A stretch of 64,000 bases of DNA from Bolinopsis microptera (Eukaryota > Ctenophora > Tentaculata > Lobata > Bolinopsidae), in contig NC_087078.1 in the NCBI RefSeq assembly GCF_026151205.1, forward strand, positions 19,394,265 through 19,458,264, given 5' to 3'. The stretch's first letter is position 1, and each line of letters starts with the position of its first letter. The notes below the pieces were generated by a model that saw only the letters and a program-made list of their open reading frames with translations, was not told where the DNA came from and did no database searches. A program made the translations under genes and the position numbers. Shown here one piece after another: positions 44,201-62,325 of this stretch.

Positions 44201-47200
44201 GGCAACATAAATGTTGTACATCAGTTCATTAATCTATATCTCGAAACTATAGATGTTTAAACGAGAAAGGAAGGTGACTGTAAATACCTAGCTCATTAAC
44301 GAACATAATCTTGACATGGTGCGTGAGAACGTCATCAGGTATTGACTTCATGTGTTGAAAACCGTCCTCAAACAGCCGTCTCCGGTGTATTTTAATTAGG
44401 ATTGTTTTACATTCCATTCCTCGTCGGTCTTCAGAGCGTTTCAGTGCTTTTTCCTGCGGTTCATTGAGCTTTAACAGCGAAATAAATGTTATTTAAGCAA
44501 AATCTGAGTTAATACTTGTATTAAACTCAGTGCTAATACTTAAATTCCTAGATTGTCGCATATTATTTCAGTTTAACACAAATTTCGAAACAGAAAAGAC
44601 TTGTAATGTCACCTGTTTGATAAGCCCCTGTAAGTACTCTAGTTTTTTCTTGTTCGGTAAAACCCAAGGTATAAAGTCTGTAATCTTGTGAGCGCGACCT
44701 TTTCCTGAAAATAAAATTCAGTAAACAAACTCAATAGTACAGTACTTGGAGATCTATTTATACAGCATCTATTTCTTACAGCAAGTATGCGAAAATAAAT
44801 CAGTCTAGGTGTTTAGTTTAAGCAACACCAGGCGAAGCACTTAGTCAACTATTTTTTGTTGTTGATATAGAGCAGCTTGCCACTTAGGTCCATGATAATT
44901 ATAAAACATAACGCCGGACTTCTAGGCAGTGTGCTTGGTTGTGGGACACACTCAACTAGGAAAGGTTGAGAAACCTGAAAACTCCCTGAAGAACTTGATT
45001 AACTATACTCATTAATGAGAATAACCTGCTTTGAGTTCAGCAATGATGGCAGCAGGAGATGCGTCCTTGGGGGTCCAGAATTTGGTGGCGGTGTAGCGCT
45101 TACGCTCATCTCGTTCGTGTAGGAGTATCAACAAACCATGGCAGGTGGATACGCGCTCTAAAACTGCGGGACAACAGTTGATCAGTGTGTTCGTACACAA
45201 CATACTCACTTATGAATTATGATCATTGAACATGAGTGTGAATAATTATGAGGTCGCTTGATTCAACGATGATCGAAAGAAATTATAATCTGTAGATTTT
45301 CAAGATTCTATCAATCGAGACATATGTTACGATTTTACTCAAAAGAACATACCAGTAGCATTCTTGAGTTCATCATAGTGGTTCCAGATGATGTTAAACA
45401 ACATACTGTTCACGAAATCCCCAATAGTACCGAGCTGCTTGAGAGAGAACGGTTGCTCCTGTTCGTAGATCTCGCTATCTGATAAGACCACAAAATATTG
45501 CCCGAAACAGGAACAAAACAGCAGCAACAGCGGCACAAAGGGGTCGGTGGTTTGTTCGGTGGCCATGTTCCTGGCTAGCGTCCTGCTAGACTGGGAGTGT
45601 TCCGTGTAGACCAGCTTCCAGAGGGAGGAGAGGAAGTCAGGGAAACAGCAGAGTGACATTAGGATGTCTGTTTTGTAGAGATGGAATGTTTTGATGACGA
45701 CGTTGTAGAGGGAGCAGACCGCGCTAACGTGGAGGAGTAGCCGGGATTCGCACTTGCCGGAGAAGAGCTGCTTCCAGGAGACCGCCCTGGTGGTGCCGAG
45801 CAACTTACTGCTCGTAGAGAACTCTGCTTCTAGCAAATCCTGCAAGTTATTTAGATTAGAGCACCTTACTGCTCGTAGAGAACTCTGCTTCTAGCAAATC
45901 CTGCAAGTTATTTAGATTAGAGCAACTTACTGCTCGTAGAGAACTCTGCTTCTAGCAAATCCTGCAAGTTATTTAGATTAGAGCAACTTACTGCTCGTAG
46001 AGAACTCTGCTTCTAGCAAATCCTGCAAGTTATTTAGATTAGAGCAACTTACTGCTCGTAGAGAACTCTGCTTCTAGCAAATCCTGCAAGTTATTTAGAT
46101 TAGAGCAACTTACTGCTCGTAGAGAACTCTGCTTCTAGCAAATCCTGCAAGTTATTTAGATTAGAGCAACTTACTGCTCGTAGAGAACTCTGCTTCTAGC
46201 AAATCCTGCAAGTTATTTAGATTAGAGCAACTTACTGCTCGTAGAGAACTCTGCTTCTAGCAAATCCTGCAAGTTATTTAGATTAGAGCAACTTACTGCT
46301 CGTAGAGAACTCTGCTTCTAGCAAATCCTGCAAGTTATTTAGATTAGAGCAACTTACTGCTCGTAGAGAACTCTGCTTCTAGCAAATCCTGCAAGTTATT
46401 TAGATTAGAGCAACTTACTGCTCGTAGAGAACTCTGCTTCTAGCAATTCCTGTCTAGTTATTTAGATTAGAGGCAACTTACTGCTCGTAGAGAACATTGC
46501 TTTCTAGCAAATCCTGCAAGTTATCTAGATTAGAGCAACTTACTGCTCGTAGAGAACGCTGCTTCTAGCAAAATCCCTGCAAGGTATTTAGATTAGAGCA
46601 ACTTACTGCTCGTAGAGAACTCTGCTTCTAGCAAATCCCTGCAAGTTTTTTAGATAGAGCAACTTACTGCTCGTAGTAGAAACTCTGCTTCTAGCTAATC
46701 CAGCAAGTTATTTAGAATTTAGACAAGCTTACTTGCTCGTAGAGGAACTCTCTGCTTCTAGCAAATCCGGCAAGTTATGTAGATTAGAGCAACTTACTGC
46801 TCGGAAGAGATCTCTGGCTTCTAGCAAAACTCTGGGGACTGGTTCTAGCAAATCCTGCAAGTATTTAGATTAGGAGCACCTACTGCCTCGTAGAGAACTC
46901 TGCTTCTAGCAAATCCTGCAAGTTATTTAGATTAGAGCCAACTTTCCTGCTCGTAGAGAACTCTGCATCCTAGCAAATCCTGCAAGTTATTTAGATTAGA
47001 GCAACTTACTGCTCGTAGAGAACTCTGCTTCTAGCAAATCCTGCAAGTTATTTAGATTAGAGCAACTTACTGCTCGTAGAGAACTCTGCTTCTAGCAAAT
47101 CCTGCAAGTTATTTAGATTAGAGCAACTTACTGCTCGTAGTAGAGAACTCTGCTTCTAGCAATCCTGCAAGTTATTTAGATTAGAGCAACTTACTGCTCG

Positions 47201-50200
47201 TAGAGAACTCTGCTTCTAGCAAATCCTGCAAGTTATTTAGATTAGAGCAACTTACTGCTCGTAGAGAACTCTGCTTCTAGCAAATCCTGCAAGTTATTTA
47301 GATTAGAGCAACTTACTGCTCGTAGAGAACTCTGCTTCTAGCAAATCCTGCAAGTTATTTAGATTAGAGCAACTTACTGCTCGTAGAGAACTCTGCTTCT
47401 AGCAAATCCTGCAAGTTATTTAGATTAGAGCAACTTACTGCTCGTAGAGAACTCTGCTTCTAGCAAATCCTGCAAGTTATTTAGATTAGAGCAACTTACT
47501 GCTCGTAGAGAACTCTGCTTCTAGCAAATCCTGCAAGTTATTTAGATTCTTTTACCTTCTTGATTATAGTGCAAAGTGCTAAATCCTATTAACAGATTTT
47601 TAACCATGATGATGCATACGCGGTTAGAGAAATATTAAAATGACAGTTTCCAATCTAGCACTCCTCATAAAGATGATATATATACCTGGAAAAAGAACTT
47701 CTTGAAGAGCTGTGAGTGAAGCAGTCTGATTTGAATGGTAAGGAGCTGGAGTGAGTTGGTTAGTTGAGGTGACACGGCTGTGTCACACATTCCTAACAAA
47801 GGGTGCCAGTGCGCAGCTTTAGGGGACACCATCTTTCCAGCGTCCCGTAACAGCGTGAACAAAGTCCTTATTATTGTGGGATACTTTATCACCATTCCTC
47901 CTTTGAGTGCCTATTGGGAGTAGTATATAACTGTTGGGTTGTACCTTTCAAATTCACGCATTCCATTACGTTGTCAGAGCGCCTGATTAAATTTGAAATA
48001 GTATCTTATATTCGATAGAATGTCATTGGTGCCAATCATACTTATGATTAGCACCAATGACCAATCTTTTAAGAGAAAAAGACCTCAGTAAACTGTATCC
48101 TATACAAAAACACTGAAACACAATTATTAGCAGAAATAAACTTGACACATTATTCCTATATGGATTTCAGGTGGGTCAAATAATGGTGGATTTGATTTTC
48201 AGTCCTATCACTTTAAATTCAACAGAATATTTTGAAAAAATTAATAAAAATAATAAATGATAAACAATATTTCTCTCTATTTATGGGATAAATTTAAACT
48301 TCACAATTACAAAGATCGTGATACATACAAATTAGTTTTAGTTCACATAATTTTAATATCTGAAAACTACCGTGAGCACTTATACTCCAGTAGCAGGGAG
48401 GGGTTGAGTGAGCACTAAGATCTACATATACACGTGGTTCAATAAATTAGCTCTCAGTTCAACTAGTGCTCTCACTAACAGTACGAGAGAAACGTTGTGT
48501 CTCAGTACGTGCTCTCACCAACAGGGGGGGGGGGGGTCATGAGTATTTTTGAGTATTTTTGAATCTGAGAATTTGACCATTTTCGCCGGGAATACTCAAA
48601 AATGCCTCAAAAATTATTTTTGAATCTGAGAAATTCAGCATGGATTTCTCATTTTCTCAAAATCGTCCACTCAAAAATCATTTTTGAATCTGAGAAATCA
48701 GTAAAAATTGTCCATTCAAAAATAGTGATATACCAAATCATTCTTCATATCAGTGCAATGTGGTCCAAAATACTCAAAATCAATTTTTGAGAATGAGTTT
48801 TCGCCTCTCCTGGAAAATGTTCTCAAAAATAATTTTTTCCATTCACACCCTTTTGTAAAAAGACAATAGTGAAAGGTTACGAATGGTCGTTTTTGCAGAA
48901 AAAGAGGGATTTTGGAGAACGAGGTACCTAGGTGGGTTTAAATATGTCGTCAGTCCTTACTTCCTTGCTTACTTCCGTCCGTTACCATGACAACAAAATG
49001 CGCGCAGTGCGCAAGGGTTGCTTGCGGAGATGTGATGTATAGCCTGCAGTCAGTGTATGCGCAGCCGAATCATCTCCCGGCGCGGCCCGGGAGATGATTC
49101 GGCTGCATTACAATTTCTGCGTATAAACTTGTCTCCACAAGAAGGATATTGGTCAACATCACCCTTACCTGATAAAGGAGATGCACTGAGTTGAGGATAT
49201 TGGTAAACATGACCCTTACCTGATAAAGGAGATGCACTGAGTTGAGGATATTGGTAAACATGACCCTTACCTGATAAAGGAGATGCACTGAGTTGAGGAG
49301 GATATTGGTAAACATGACCCTTACCTGATAAAGGAGATGCACTGAGTTGAGGATATTGGTAAACATGACCCTTACCTGATAAAGGAGATGCACTGAGTTG
49401 AGGATATTGGTAAACATGACCCTTACCTGATAAAGGAGATGCACTGAGTTGAGGATATTGGTAAACATGACCCTTACCTGATAAAGGAGATGCACGGAGT
49501 TGAGGAGGATATTGGTAAACATGACCCTTACCTGATAAAGGAGATGCACTGAGTTGAGGAGGATATTGGTAAACATGACCCTTACCTGATAAAGGAGATG
49601 CACTGAGTTGAGGAGGATATTGGTAAACATGACCCTTACCTGATAAAGGAGATGCACTGAGTTGAGGATATTGGTAAACATGACCCTTACCTGATAAAGG
49701 AGATGCACTGAGTTGAGGAGGATATTGGTAAACATGACCCTTACCTGATAAAGGAGATGCACTGAGTTGAGGAGGATATTGGTAAACATGACCCTTACCT
49801 GATAAAGGAGATGCACTGAGTTGAGGAGGATATTGGTAAACATGACCTTTACCTGATAAAGGAGATGCACTGAGTTGAGGAGGATATTGGTAAACATGAC
49901 CCTTACCTGATAAAGGAGATGCACTGAGTTGAAGATATTGGTAAACATGACCCTTACCTGATAAAGGAGATGCACTGAGTTGAGGATATTGGTAAACATG
50001 ACCCTTACCTGATAAAGGAGATGCACTGAGTTGAGGAGGAGAATTGGTAAACATGACCCTTACCTGATAAAGGAGATGCACGGAGTTGAGGAGGATATTG
50101 GTAAACATGACCCTTACCTGATAAAGGAGATGCACTGAGTTGAGGAGGATATTGGTAAACATGACCCTTACCTGATAAAGGAGATGCACTGAGTTGAGGA

Positions 50201-53200
50201 GGATATTGGTAAACATGACCCTTACCTGATAAAGGAGATGCACTGAGTTGAGGATATTGGTAAACATGACCCTTACCTGATAAAGGAGATGCACTGAGTT
50301 GAGGAGGATATTGGTAAACATGACCCTTACCTGATAAAGGAGATGCACTGAGTTGAGGATATTGGTAAACATGACCCTTACCTGATAAAGGAGATGCACT
50401 GAGTTGAGGAGGATATTGGTAAACATGACCCTTACCTGATAAAGGAGATGCACTGAGTTGAGGAGGATATTGGTAAACATGACCCTTACCTGATAAAGGA
50501 GATGCACTGAGTTGAGGATATTGGTAAACATGACCCTTACCTGATAAAGGAGATGCACTGAGTTGAGGAGGATATTGGTAAACATGACCCTTACCTGATA
50601 AAGGAGATGCACTGAGTTGAGGATATTGGTAAACATGACCTTTACCTGATAAAGGAGATGCACTGAGTTGAGGAGGATATTGGTAAACATGACCTTTACC
50701 TGATAAAGGAGATGCACTGAGTTGAGGACGATATTGGTAAACATGACCCTTACCTGATAAAGGAGATGCACTGAGTTGAGGAGGATATTGGTAAACATGA
50801 CCCTTACCTGATAAAGGAGATGCACTGAGTTGAGGAGGATATTGGTAAACATGACCCTTACCTGATAAAGGAGATGCACTGAGTTGAGGACGATATTGGT
50901 AAACATGACCCTTACCTGATAAAGGAGATGCACTGAGTTGAGGATATTGGTAAACATGACCCTTACCTGATAAAGGAGATGCACTGAGTTGAGGAGGATA
51001 TTGGTAAACATGACCCTTACCTGATAAAGGAGATGCACTGAGTTGAGGAGGATATTGGTAAACATGACCCTTACCTGATAAAGGAGATGCACTGAGTTGA
51101 GGACGATATTGGTAAACATGACCCTTACCTGATAAAGGAGATGCACTGAGTTGAGGATATTGGTAAACATGACCCTTACCTGATAAAGGAGATGCACTGA
51201 GTTGAGGAGGAGAAATAGAATCTGCTCTTTAGAGCAGGTGTCTATGATCTTATCAGTGTTGGCTGTTAAACTCATCAGTGCAGTGAGAGTGTACTCGGTT
51301 AGTTGGGTCATGTGACCTGGCTTTAACCGGCTGAAATATTGTTCATTTGTTCATGTTATGTTGTTAGAGGGGTTAAATCTATACTCTGTTAAGGTCCAAT
51401 AGTTCGAAGGGGGAGGGAAACAACTAAATACCCTAAAATAATCAAGGTTCTGTTGTAAATTGTATGCTAAATTAGGGGATAAGTTATTAAGTTAATTAAT
51501 AAAGTTATTTTGTTATTATTTATTAAGTTATTTAGTTAACTTAATAAGTTATTTAGATAATGTCATCTGTCAGTTATTTGACAGAGATCCAGCAGGAAAC
51601 AAATAACTGTCGCTCACAAACCTTATCAAAGACGGGGTGGAGAAAACACTGAGCCACATTGCCAGCCAAATGGACTCGTCGAAGTTAGACTTCTGGAAAA
51701 CAAGCATGACGAGGTCTGACAACAGGCACATCAGGGAGGTGGGGAGCACAGGCTCTGAGCGGGACACGTTCTTCAGTAGGAGGTGTTGTAGCGCGTTCAG
51801 GATACCACCTAGCAAGCAGTATATCACACTTTAATACTAACAATTATTTACTACATTGTATTTGTACGTGTATTGGGGTAGTTCAATTTTGCCCGTATCC
51901 ATATAATTTTCTCAATCTAATTTGTAGAATGGATAGCACGGTCCTGTGTCTTCCTCATATCTTATACTTTACTGTCCCGGTCGATTAGAGAATGATAAGT
52001 CATTTCTGTGGAGGGGGGGGGGGGGGGTTAGGGTTAGGGTTTAATATACTTTAATATATCCCTATATTTTTGGAGGCCTAAATCAAAAATTGTTGCCCAC
52101 AATAAGCTTGAAATGCAATTTTTAATCGATTCCGAAAATTTCATGCAAAAATATTGAAAACTGATAGAGTTATTTTGACTAGTATCCCGAACCGAGATAT
52201 TATATGTGCAATTTTGACATCGAGGTCATTTTACTTAACTTATCCACTATTCAACAGAATATATCTTTTACATAAAGTTAGTCTCATTCAAAAATATTGA
52301 AACTTGATCGAATTTTGGGCAAAAGCTTTCAAATTTGGTGCGTATGCCCAAATATGGGCATATGGGTTGAAGCTCATAACTCAGCTATTTTTTTTACCAA
52401 ACTGGATGTAAATTTGTACTAGTCCAAAAACAGGGTTATATTGCATATCTAAACGAAGAATATAGCTCGACTAATTTTGGGTATATTAAAGTATATTAAA
52501 GTATAGGTTTTTCCCGATTTAGGGCCGGGGATATACTTTAATATACTTTAATACACTTCAATATGGTCAGCCCCCCCGCCCCCATTTCTATTTGAGATAA
52601 TGGCTGATTTAATCGCCCATCACAAGATTATGAGTACAAATTACATAACATCTGTAACATCTGTAATAATATAATGTAAGCTAAGTACTTCAGCATCAAA
52701 TTTAGGTGTACCAACAAAAAAACATTTCATTCGAATCATTTTCAATTTTGTTAACAATATTTCTATTATTTATATATTATATTATATTATTTATATATTT
52801 ACATATAATATAATTATATTATATATTATATATAAATTACATATATATTGTTAGTCAGCCACAACTGTCAGTAAAACAACGCATTGACTTCAAATGTCTG
52901 TATAATATACCTTTACAGTCATCCTCAAATTATTTGTTATAATATAGTGCTTTCAGCAATACTCATAGTAGTGTTGAAAGTATTAAAAAATATATATATT
53001 ATATATTAATCTTAGTTAAACTTAAATCAGCACTTTTTATTGTCTCCTATGACATTAATCCGGACTAAATAAATATTGCACATTTCTCCTTTAGTAATAG
53101 CCCGAAGAAGAAGATGCCAGACACTGAGACAGCAGGAGTAGAGCAGGGTGTCACCAGACTCCCCCGCCCCTGGTACTGTCCGAAACACCACCCTCTCCTC

Positions 53201-54695
53201 TACCTCCTCCTCCTCCTTGACTTCTTCCAACTACTCGTGTGGGCGGGATGTATTTGTTCTGCTTACTGGTCCCAGGGACCCTTCCCTTCCTTCCAGACAA
53301 ACCCAGCTGAGTATTGGGAATCCTCTGTCTTCTTCGGGCCTTGGTTCACATGCAGGACTCGGTATTATTACGATGTGTACGCGGTTTGGAGAGAACCAGT
53401 GATCCCCTTCCCAGACAGGGTCACTACAGTAGGCAGCTGTTGGAGCTCACTGAGATACCGGGAAGCAGGAGGCCTGAACAAGGTGATGATAGAGAGTATG
53501 GCAGTGAGTGGGGGAGGGGTGCTGATCAGTGCGAGCGTGTGCTGCGTGCTGTGGGTGTTGTGGGTAGGGTGCAATGTAGCACCGGGGATGATCAGACGGG
53601 TGCTGTTGCCGGTTGTAAAGACAGTTCAGGTAGTGTGTGGTGGTGTGGTCATGTTGTGTATGGTAATGTTGACTCCTAAAGCTACTAGGTTGTGGGGCTA
53701 TTACATTGCTGCGGGGTTGTGGGGTGTTGCGTTATTGACGGTAATGGGTCAGTTTGTCTTGGCTGGTTGTGCTAAAAGACTTAAACTTGTCAGAGTTTAT
53801 AAGTAATGTTTAAGTAATGTTTCTAGGTGCACTTTGGGATTTTGGTGTCATCCGAGGAAAAATTACTGAAGTGCTCTTTTTCACAACAAGTTGCAACATC
53901 AGACAAAGATAAAAGGATAACGAAGTTCGTTGTCTACAAAATCAATATAAAAACCACTTACGACCTATTATCTGCTAACCTGATATAAGATTAGAATAGA
54001 AATTAGTAGAGAACTTCTCGAGGAGCTGTCCGTACAGTTGATTTGATTTTACTGCTGAGTACAACTTCCAAGAAAAAGGATCACACATGGCAATGTAAAA
54101 TCTGAGGTACACTGAGAGTCGTTCACGACCTGAGATGTGCATTATATTAGAATTTCATTTTGACGGTTGAAATCATTAATCCTCAAGCCTTGCAATACAT
54201 TTATTTCATACGATTAAATTAATTGTTAAGGAATAAGCTCATAACTTCACCTGATGTAGAAGTGATATCCACATGGTTATCGAGGTCTATAAGAGTTCCC
54301 TCCAACAACCGCCCAACTTGGGACAACCACGCTTTGCAGCTCTTAGAAACGGCTAAAGACACATACCACCGCTCTTTCCTTCCCGACTCCAGACTGTCTA
54401 ACGCTCTTCGGCACATGTCACACAGCACGTGACCATCTTCATGGCTACGTGACGTGTACTGGACTTTCTGGAACGCTGCCAACATTTCAGCTGCGGTGCA
54501 AGTGGCACTGAGGTTTTTCAGCTCGGCTAGGTAACGGTTTCTGAGGTCACGATTTGAGAGGAAGCGTCGGAAGTGTTTCTGGATTATGATGACGGAGATT
54601 GTTTGCTGTTTTTCCTGTTCTCGCCGCTCTCGATCTGCTCGCGATTTGTTTAAAAGTGCTGATTTTGTGTCTGCGCTGACTTTCGTTGTGAACAT
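41269..54695 (-). CDS. UBE3B: UBE3B HECT-type E3 ubiquitin ligase, 15 exons
   Basis: Exons: 54695-54251 (ATG), 54129-53980, 51808-51622, 51330-51180, 47910-47686, 45839-45353, 45163-45026, 44698 or 44705-44613, 44453-44288, 43890-43711, 43536-43345, 43233-43060, 42803-42705, 42458-42231, 41459-41269 (TGA). About 1,032 residues against 1,068 in human. N-terminal IQ motif: [12 protein letters not shown]. Other matches: [42 protein letters not shown], and the HECT domain with [63 protein letters not shown] and [14 protein letters not shown]. The catalytic Cys is in VTSCSRPPL (exon 14). The HECT domain accepts ubiquitin from an E2 and transfers it to substrate. The exon 8 acceptor is ambiguous, and four introns carry arrays that start at the exon edge. 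Confidence 0.93.
41510..42225. repeat. 22-bp array abutting the UBE3B exon 14 donor
   Basis: About 32 copies of a 22-bp unit, GTTAGTTACCATGACAACCAC on the minus strand, alternating AACTAAC and AAATAAC types. The intron itself begins GTCAGTAACCATGGCAACCAC, so the first unit is the 5' splice site plus following bases. Many units retain GTTAGT, a donor-like sequence. The array fills nearly all of intron 14. Confidence 0.92.
43870..44095. repeat. 78-bp triplication across UBE3B exon 10 acceptor
   Basis: Three units. On the minus strand each has intron end ACACACTTATCTACAG plus exon start GACTAGACGAAGTAG and part of the DQD codons. 78 is a multiple of three, so a frame stays open through all units. 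The HECT-proximal copy at 43890 continues into the true exon. G-rich sequence (GGGGGAGGAGGGGGTGGGG) follows at 44090-44162. Confidence 0.9.
45840..47548. repeat. 61-bp array of the UBE3B exon 6 acceptor region
   Basis: About 28 units. On the minus strand each holds CTAAATAACTTGCAG (3' splice site), the first 31 bases of exon 6 (GATTTGCTAGAAGCAGAGTT onward) and then GTAAGTTG, a perfect donor consensus. Flanking units are nearly identical, but those at 46440-46970 carry scattered single-base indels, suggesting poorly polished consensus there. Exon 6 proper starts with the last copy at 45839. Confidence 0.95.
49158..51209. repeat. 51/54-bp array of the UBE3B exon 4 donor region
   Basis: About 39 units, interleaved 51- and 54-bp versions that differ by one GGA. 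On the minus strand each reads AACTCAGTGCATCTCC, CTTTATCAG, then GTAAGGGTCATG: the last exon 4 codons (LNSVHLLYQ), the donor and 20-odd intron bases. Both lengths are multiples of three, so a frame of over 700 codons runs through intron 4. One unit near 50040 shifts that frame. Confidence 0.95.
52010..52585. mobile_element. Foldback-like element with G-run and C-run ends
   Basis: Starts with about 18 G and TTAGGGTTAGGG, and ends with CAGCCCCCCCGCCCCC. Inverted ACTTTAATATACTTTAAT motifs occur near both ends. The core phrase GTGCGTATGCCCAAATATGGGCA is shared with the 22697-23809 element, so the two are related. It lies in UBE3B intron 2. Confidence 0.55.
52740..53010. repeat. AT-rich low-complexity stretch in UBE3B intron 2
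   Basis: Runs of TATATTATA and ATATAAT with short GTTGAAAGTATT motifs like those at 25320-25380. No exon. Confidence 0.6.
53114..53806 (+). CDS. Claudin-like tetraspan membrane protein, single exon, nested in UBE3B
   Basis: 230 residues from ATG to TAA without introns, lying inside UBE3B intron 2 on the opposite strand. There are four hydrophobic segments at about 28-50, 129-152, 161-186 and 193-219, with both ends short. The first loop (51-127) has aromatic and Cys residues with FGPWFTC at 74-80, recalling the GLW..C signature of claudin/PMP22 proteins. The next Cys (109) is farther away than the usual ten residues, so membership is tentative. GC content is above that of the surroundings and codon use looks coding. 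A CTCCTTTAGTAATAG just upstream could be the acceptor of a leader exon. Confidence 0.62.
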   Translation: MPDTETAGVEQGVTRLPRPWYCPKHHPLLYLLLLLDFFQLLVWAGCICSAYWSQGPFPSFQTNPAEYWESSVFFGPWFTCRTRYYYDVYAVWREPVIPFPDRVTTVGSCWSSLRYREAGGLNKVMIESMAVSGGGVLISASVCCVLWVLWVGCNVAPGMIRRVLLPVVKTVQVVCGGVVMLCMVMLTPKATRLWGYYIAAGLWGVALLTVMGQFVLAGCAKRLKLVRVYK

Positions 54696-54699
54696 GATC

Positions 54700-55578
54700 A
54701 AAACTCTGAATTCGACCCCAGAAAAGATTTGATAATATGTGCCTCAAATAATTTTGTTGTGATGCGAGTTTCTCAAGTGCTCCAGCTACTGTCAAGAGCT
54801 CCAACAAAGGCCTTGTAGTGAACTGGAGACGTTCACCGAAAATCTACATCGTATTCTTAACAGCAGTCTTTTCTGTCAAATGAGATGTCTAAAGTTTTGA
54901 TATTTTTACGAGGACGGATTCTTTGTTATCACTGCTTTTGTTCTATTTTCGTTGAGATTAAAACTCAGAGTTCCCAAACATTTTACCTAGATAAGATTAA
55001 AGTTAGCTTTTGGAAATTTCATAGGAATGAAATGATAAACTTTTACATTATTCGACATTCATCTTCATTCTTCATTCTCAATTCGATATTATACCAAATT
55101 TATATGCAAAGGATAGCGAATTTTTATTTTAGAGGTCAATTGAATTCGAAAATAAATACATCAACACTATACAAAACGTTAAGAGGGTTCACAAAATTGC
55201 GGGTCACGCAGCCACTGAGGCTCTCCTCACTGAATTTTGATAATCCCAAAAATGTTAACAACTTTTCTACTGTCCTTTAAGTTTGTGTAATTGACCAGGA
55301 ATTCATGCATCATCCAAATTGGACATTTTACGCGATCCGAATCCAAATAACGGATCGTTCATGGAGGGTCACTCCAAAGTCGAAATGCGTTGCTTTATCT
55401 AGTCTGCAAAAGTCTAAAAATGGATCAATATAATATTATAATAATAATATTATGTTCGATGAAATATACAAATAACTTAGGGTGTAAACTGTAACTCTAG
55501 TGCCGCAACACTCAACAGTGCAGTGGTAACTATGGTAACAACAGTCTGTAACTACTGAGTAACAATCTCCTCTCCCTT
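54700..55578. other. Intergenic gap between UBE3B start and SDHA end
   Basis: About 0.9 kb, AT-rich. It should hold the UBE3B promoter and the SDHA 3' UTR. An ATAATATTAT palindrome is at 55430-55455. The open frame at 54885-55280 (+) has no recognisable features. Confidence 0.4.
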
Positions 55579-61420
<5,842 letters not shown>

Positions 61421-62325
61421 GTTTACACCTATAGATGGGAACATCAAGATTTGTGGAAATTAGTATCTGATTAAATTTCGGTTTAAATGGTAAAATAACG
61501 GATAAATGATGAAGTTTAATCTTTTGATAGCAAAAAGCGCTTGCGAGGTCAGTCTTGAAGAGTTAATCACTTTCGGTCGGTGATCTGTGTATTTTTAGTA
61601 AGAAACAACCATGATATACCTACATACTTCAAGTGACCGTAGTTAAGATAAAAATGACACGAAAGGAAATTTAAATAAGTTTCGTTCTGAATTAAATACA
61701 TGCCACCACAGAAGTTTAGAAACTAAAATAATAAGGATTTACAATTCGTTTAACAGCTCAACTGGAAACAATAAAATGTAAGTCAATGCTAATATCTGAA
61801 AGCTAATGCACATTTTTTCTTAATTACTGTAAATTGTTAAATCGTTTAGATTAAAATAACTTATTATTTTACAACATTGTAAGCTACCAATTTACAAGCA
61901 ATAAAACTTTCAAAATTCAAAAAAGTTTTTGTCATGACTAAGCTAAATTTGAAAATCTAGCAATGTGAACCCATGTTAAAATTAACATTATACCTTTACA
62001 ATTTGCGAATCTACTGAATCTTTGATGGCAAAAATAAAAAATTATCCTGTCTAACAGACGTCTGCCAAAAATCATAAATTAAGATCAACAAAATATTTTT
62101 TAAATTGTAGGTTTATACATGCTGCATGCAACATTCTCAAGCAATAAAATCAAAAGCAAAAAAAAACAAAAGAGAAAAAAATCAATATATCCTAGCTTAA
62201 AACTTACTTAAAATTTCTCACCCCATTCCATAAATTTCATCAATCATGCACTCATTACTCAACCTATATTATCAAGGGATCCATTTTTACCACAATCGAC
62301 AAAAATGTTAAACTCCAAACATTCT
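61421..62325. other. Intergenic region upstream of SDHA
   Basis: AT-rich. It should contain the SDHA promoter and the 3' UTR of the upstream minus-strand gene. CCTATAG just upstream of the SDHA ATG could be an acceptor of a leader exon. No gene seen. Confidence 0.4.

Noticed and set aside
45840..51209. CRISPR-like arrays
   Set aside because: Units are contiguous without unique spacers, and the DNA is eukaryotic. These are minisatellites.
49050..51311. 753-codon minus-strand open frame as a repeat protein gene
   Set aside because: Only its first part is UBE3B exon 4. The rest is intronic minisatellite kept open by units divisible by three, and it contains a CAG|GTAAGG donor in every unit.
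52028..52042. Telomere repeat TTAGGG
   Set aside because: Only two copies, at the edge of a foldback element. Too few for telomeric origin.
54885..55280. 131-residue plus-strand frame between UBE3B and SDHA
   Set aside because: AT-driven composition and no signal, domain or splice context. The region fits UTR and promoter.
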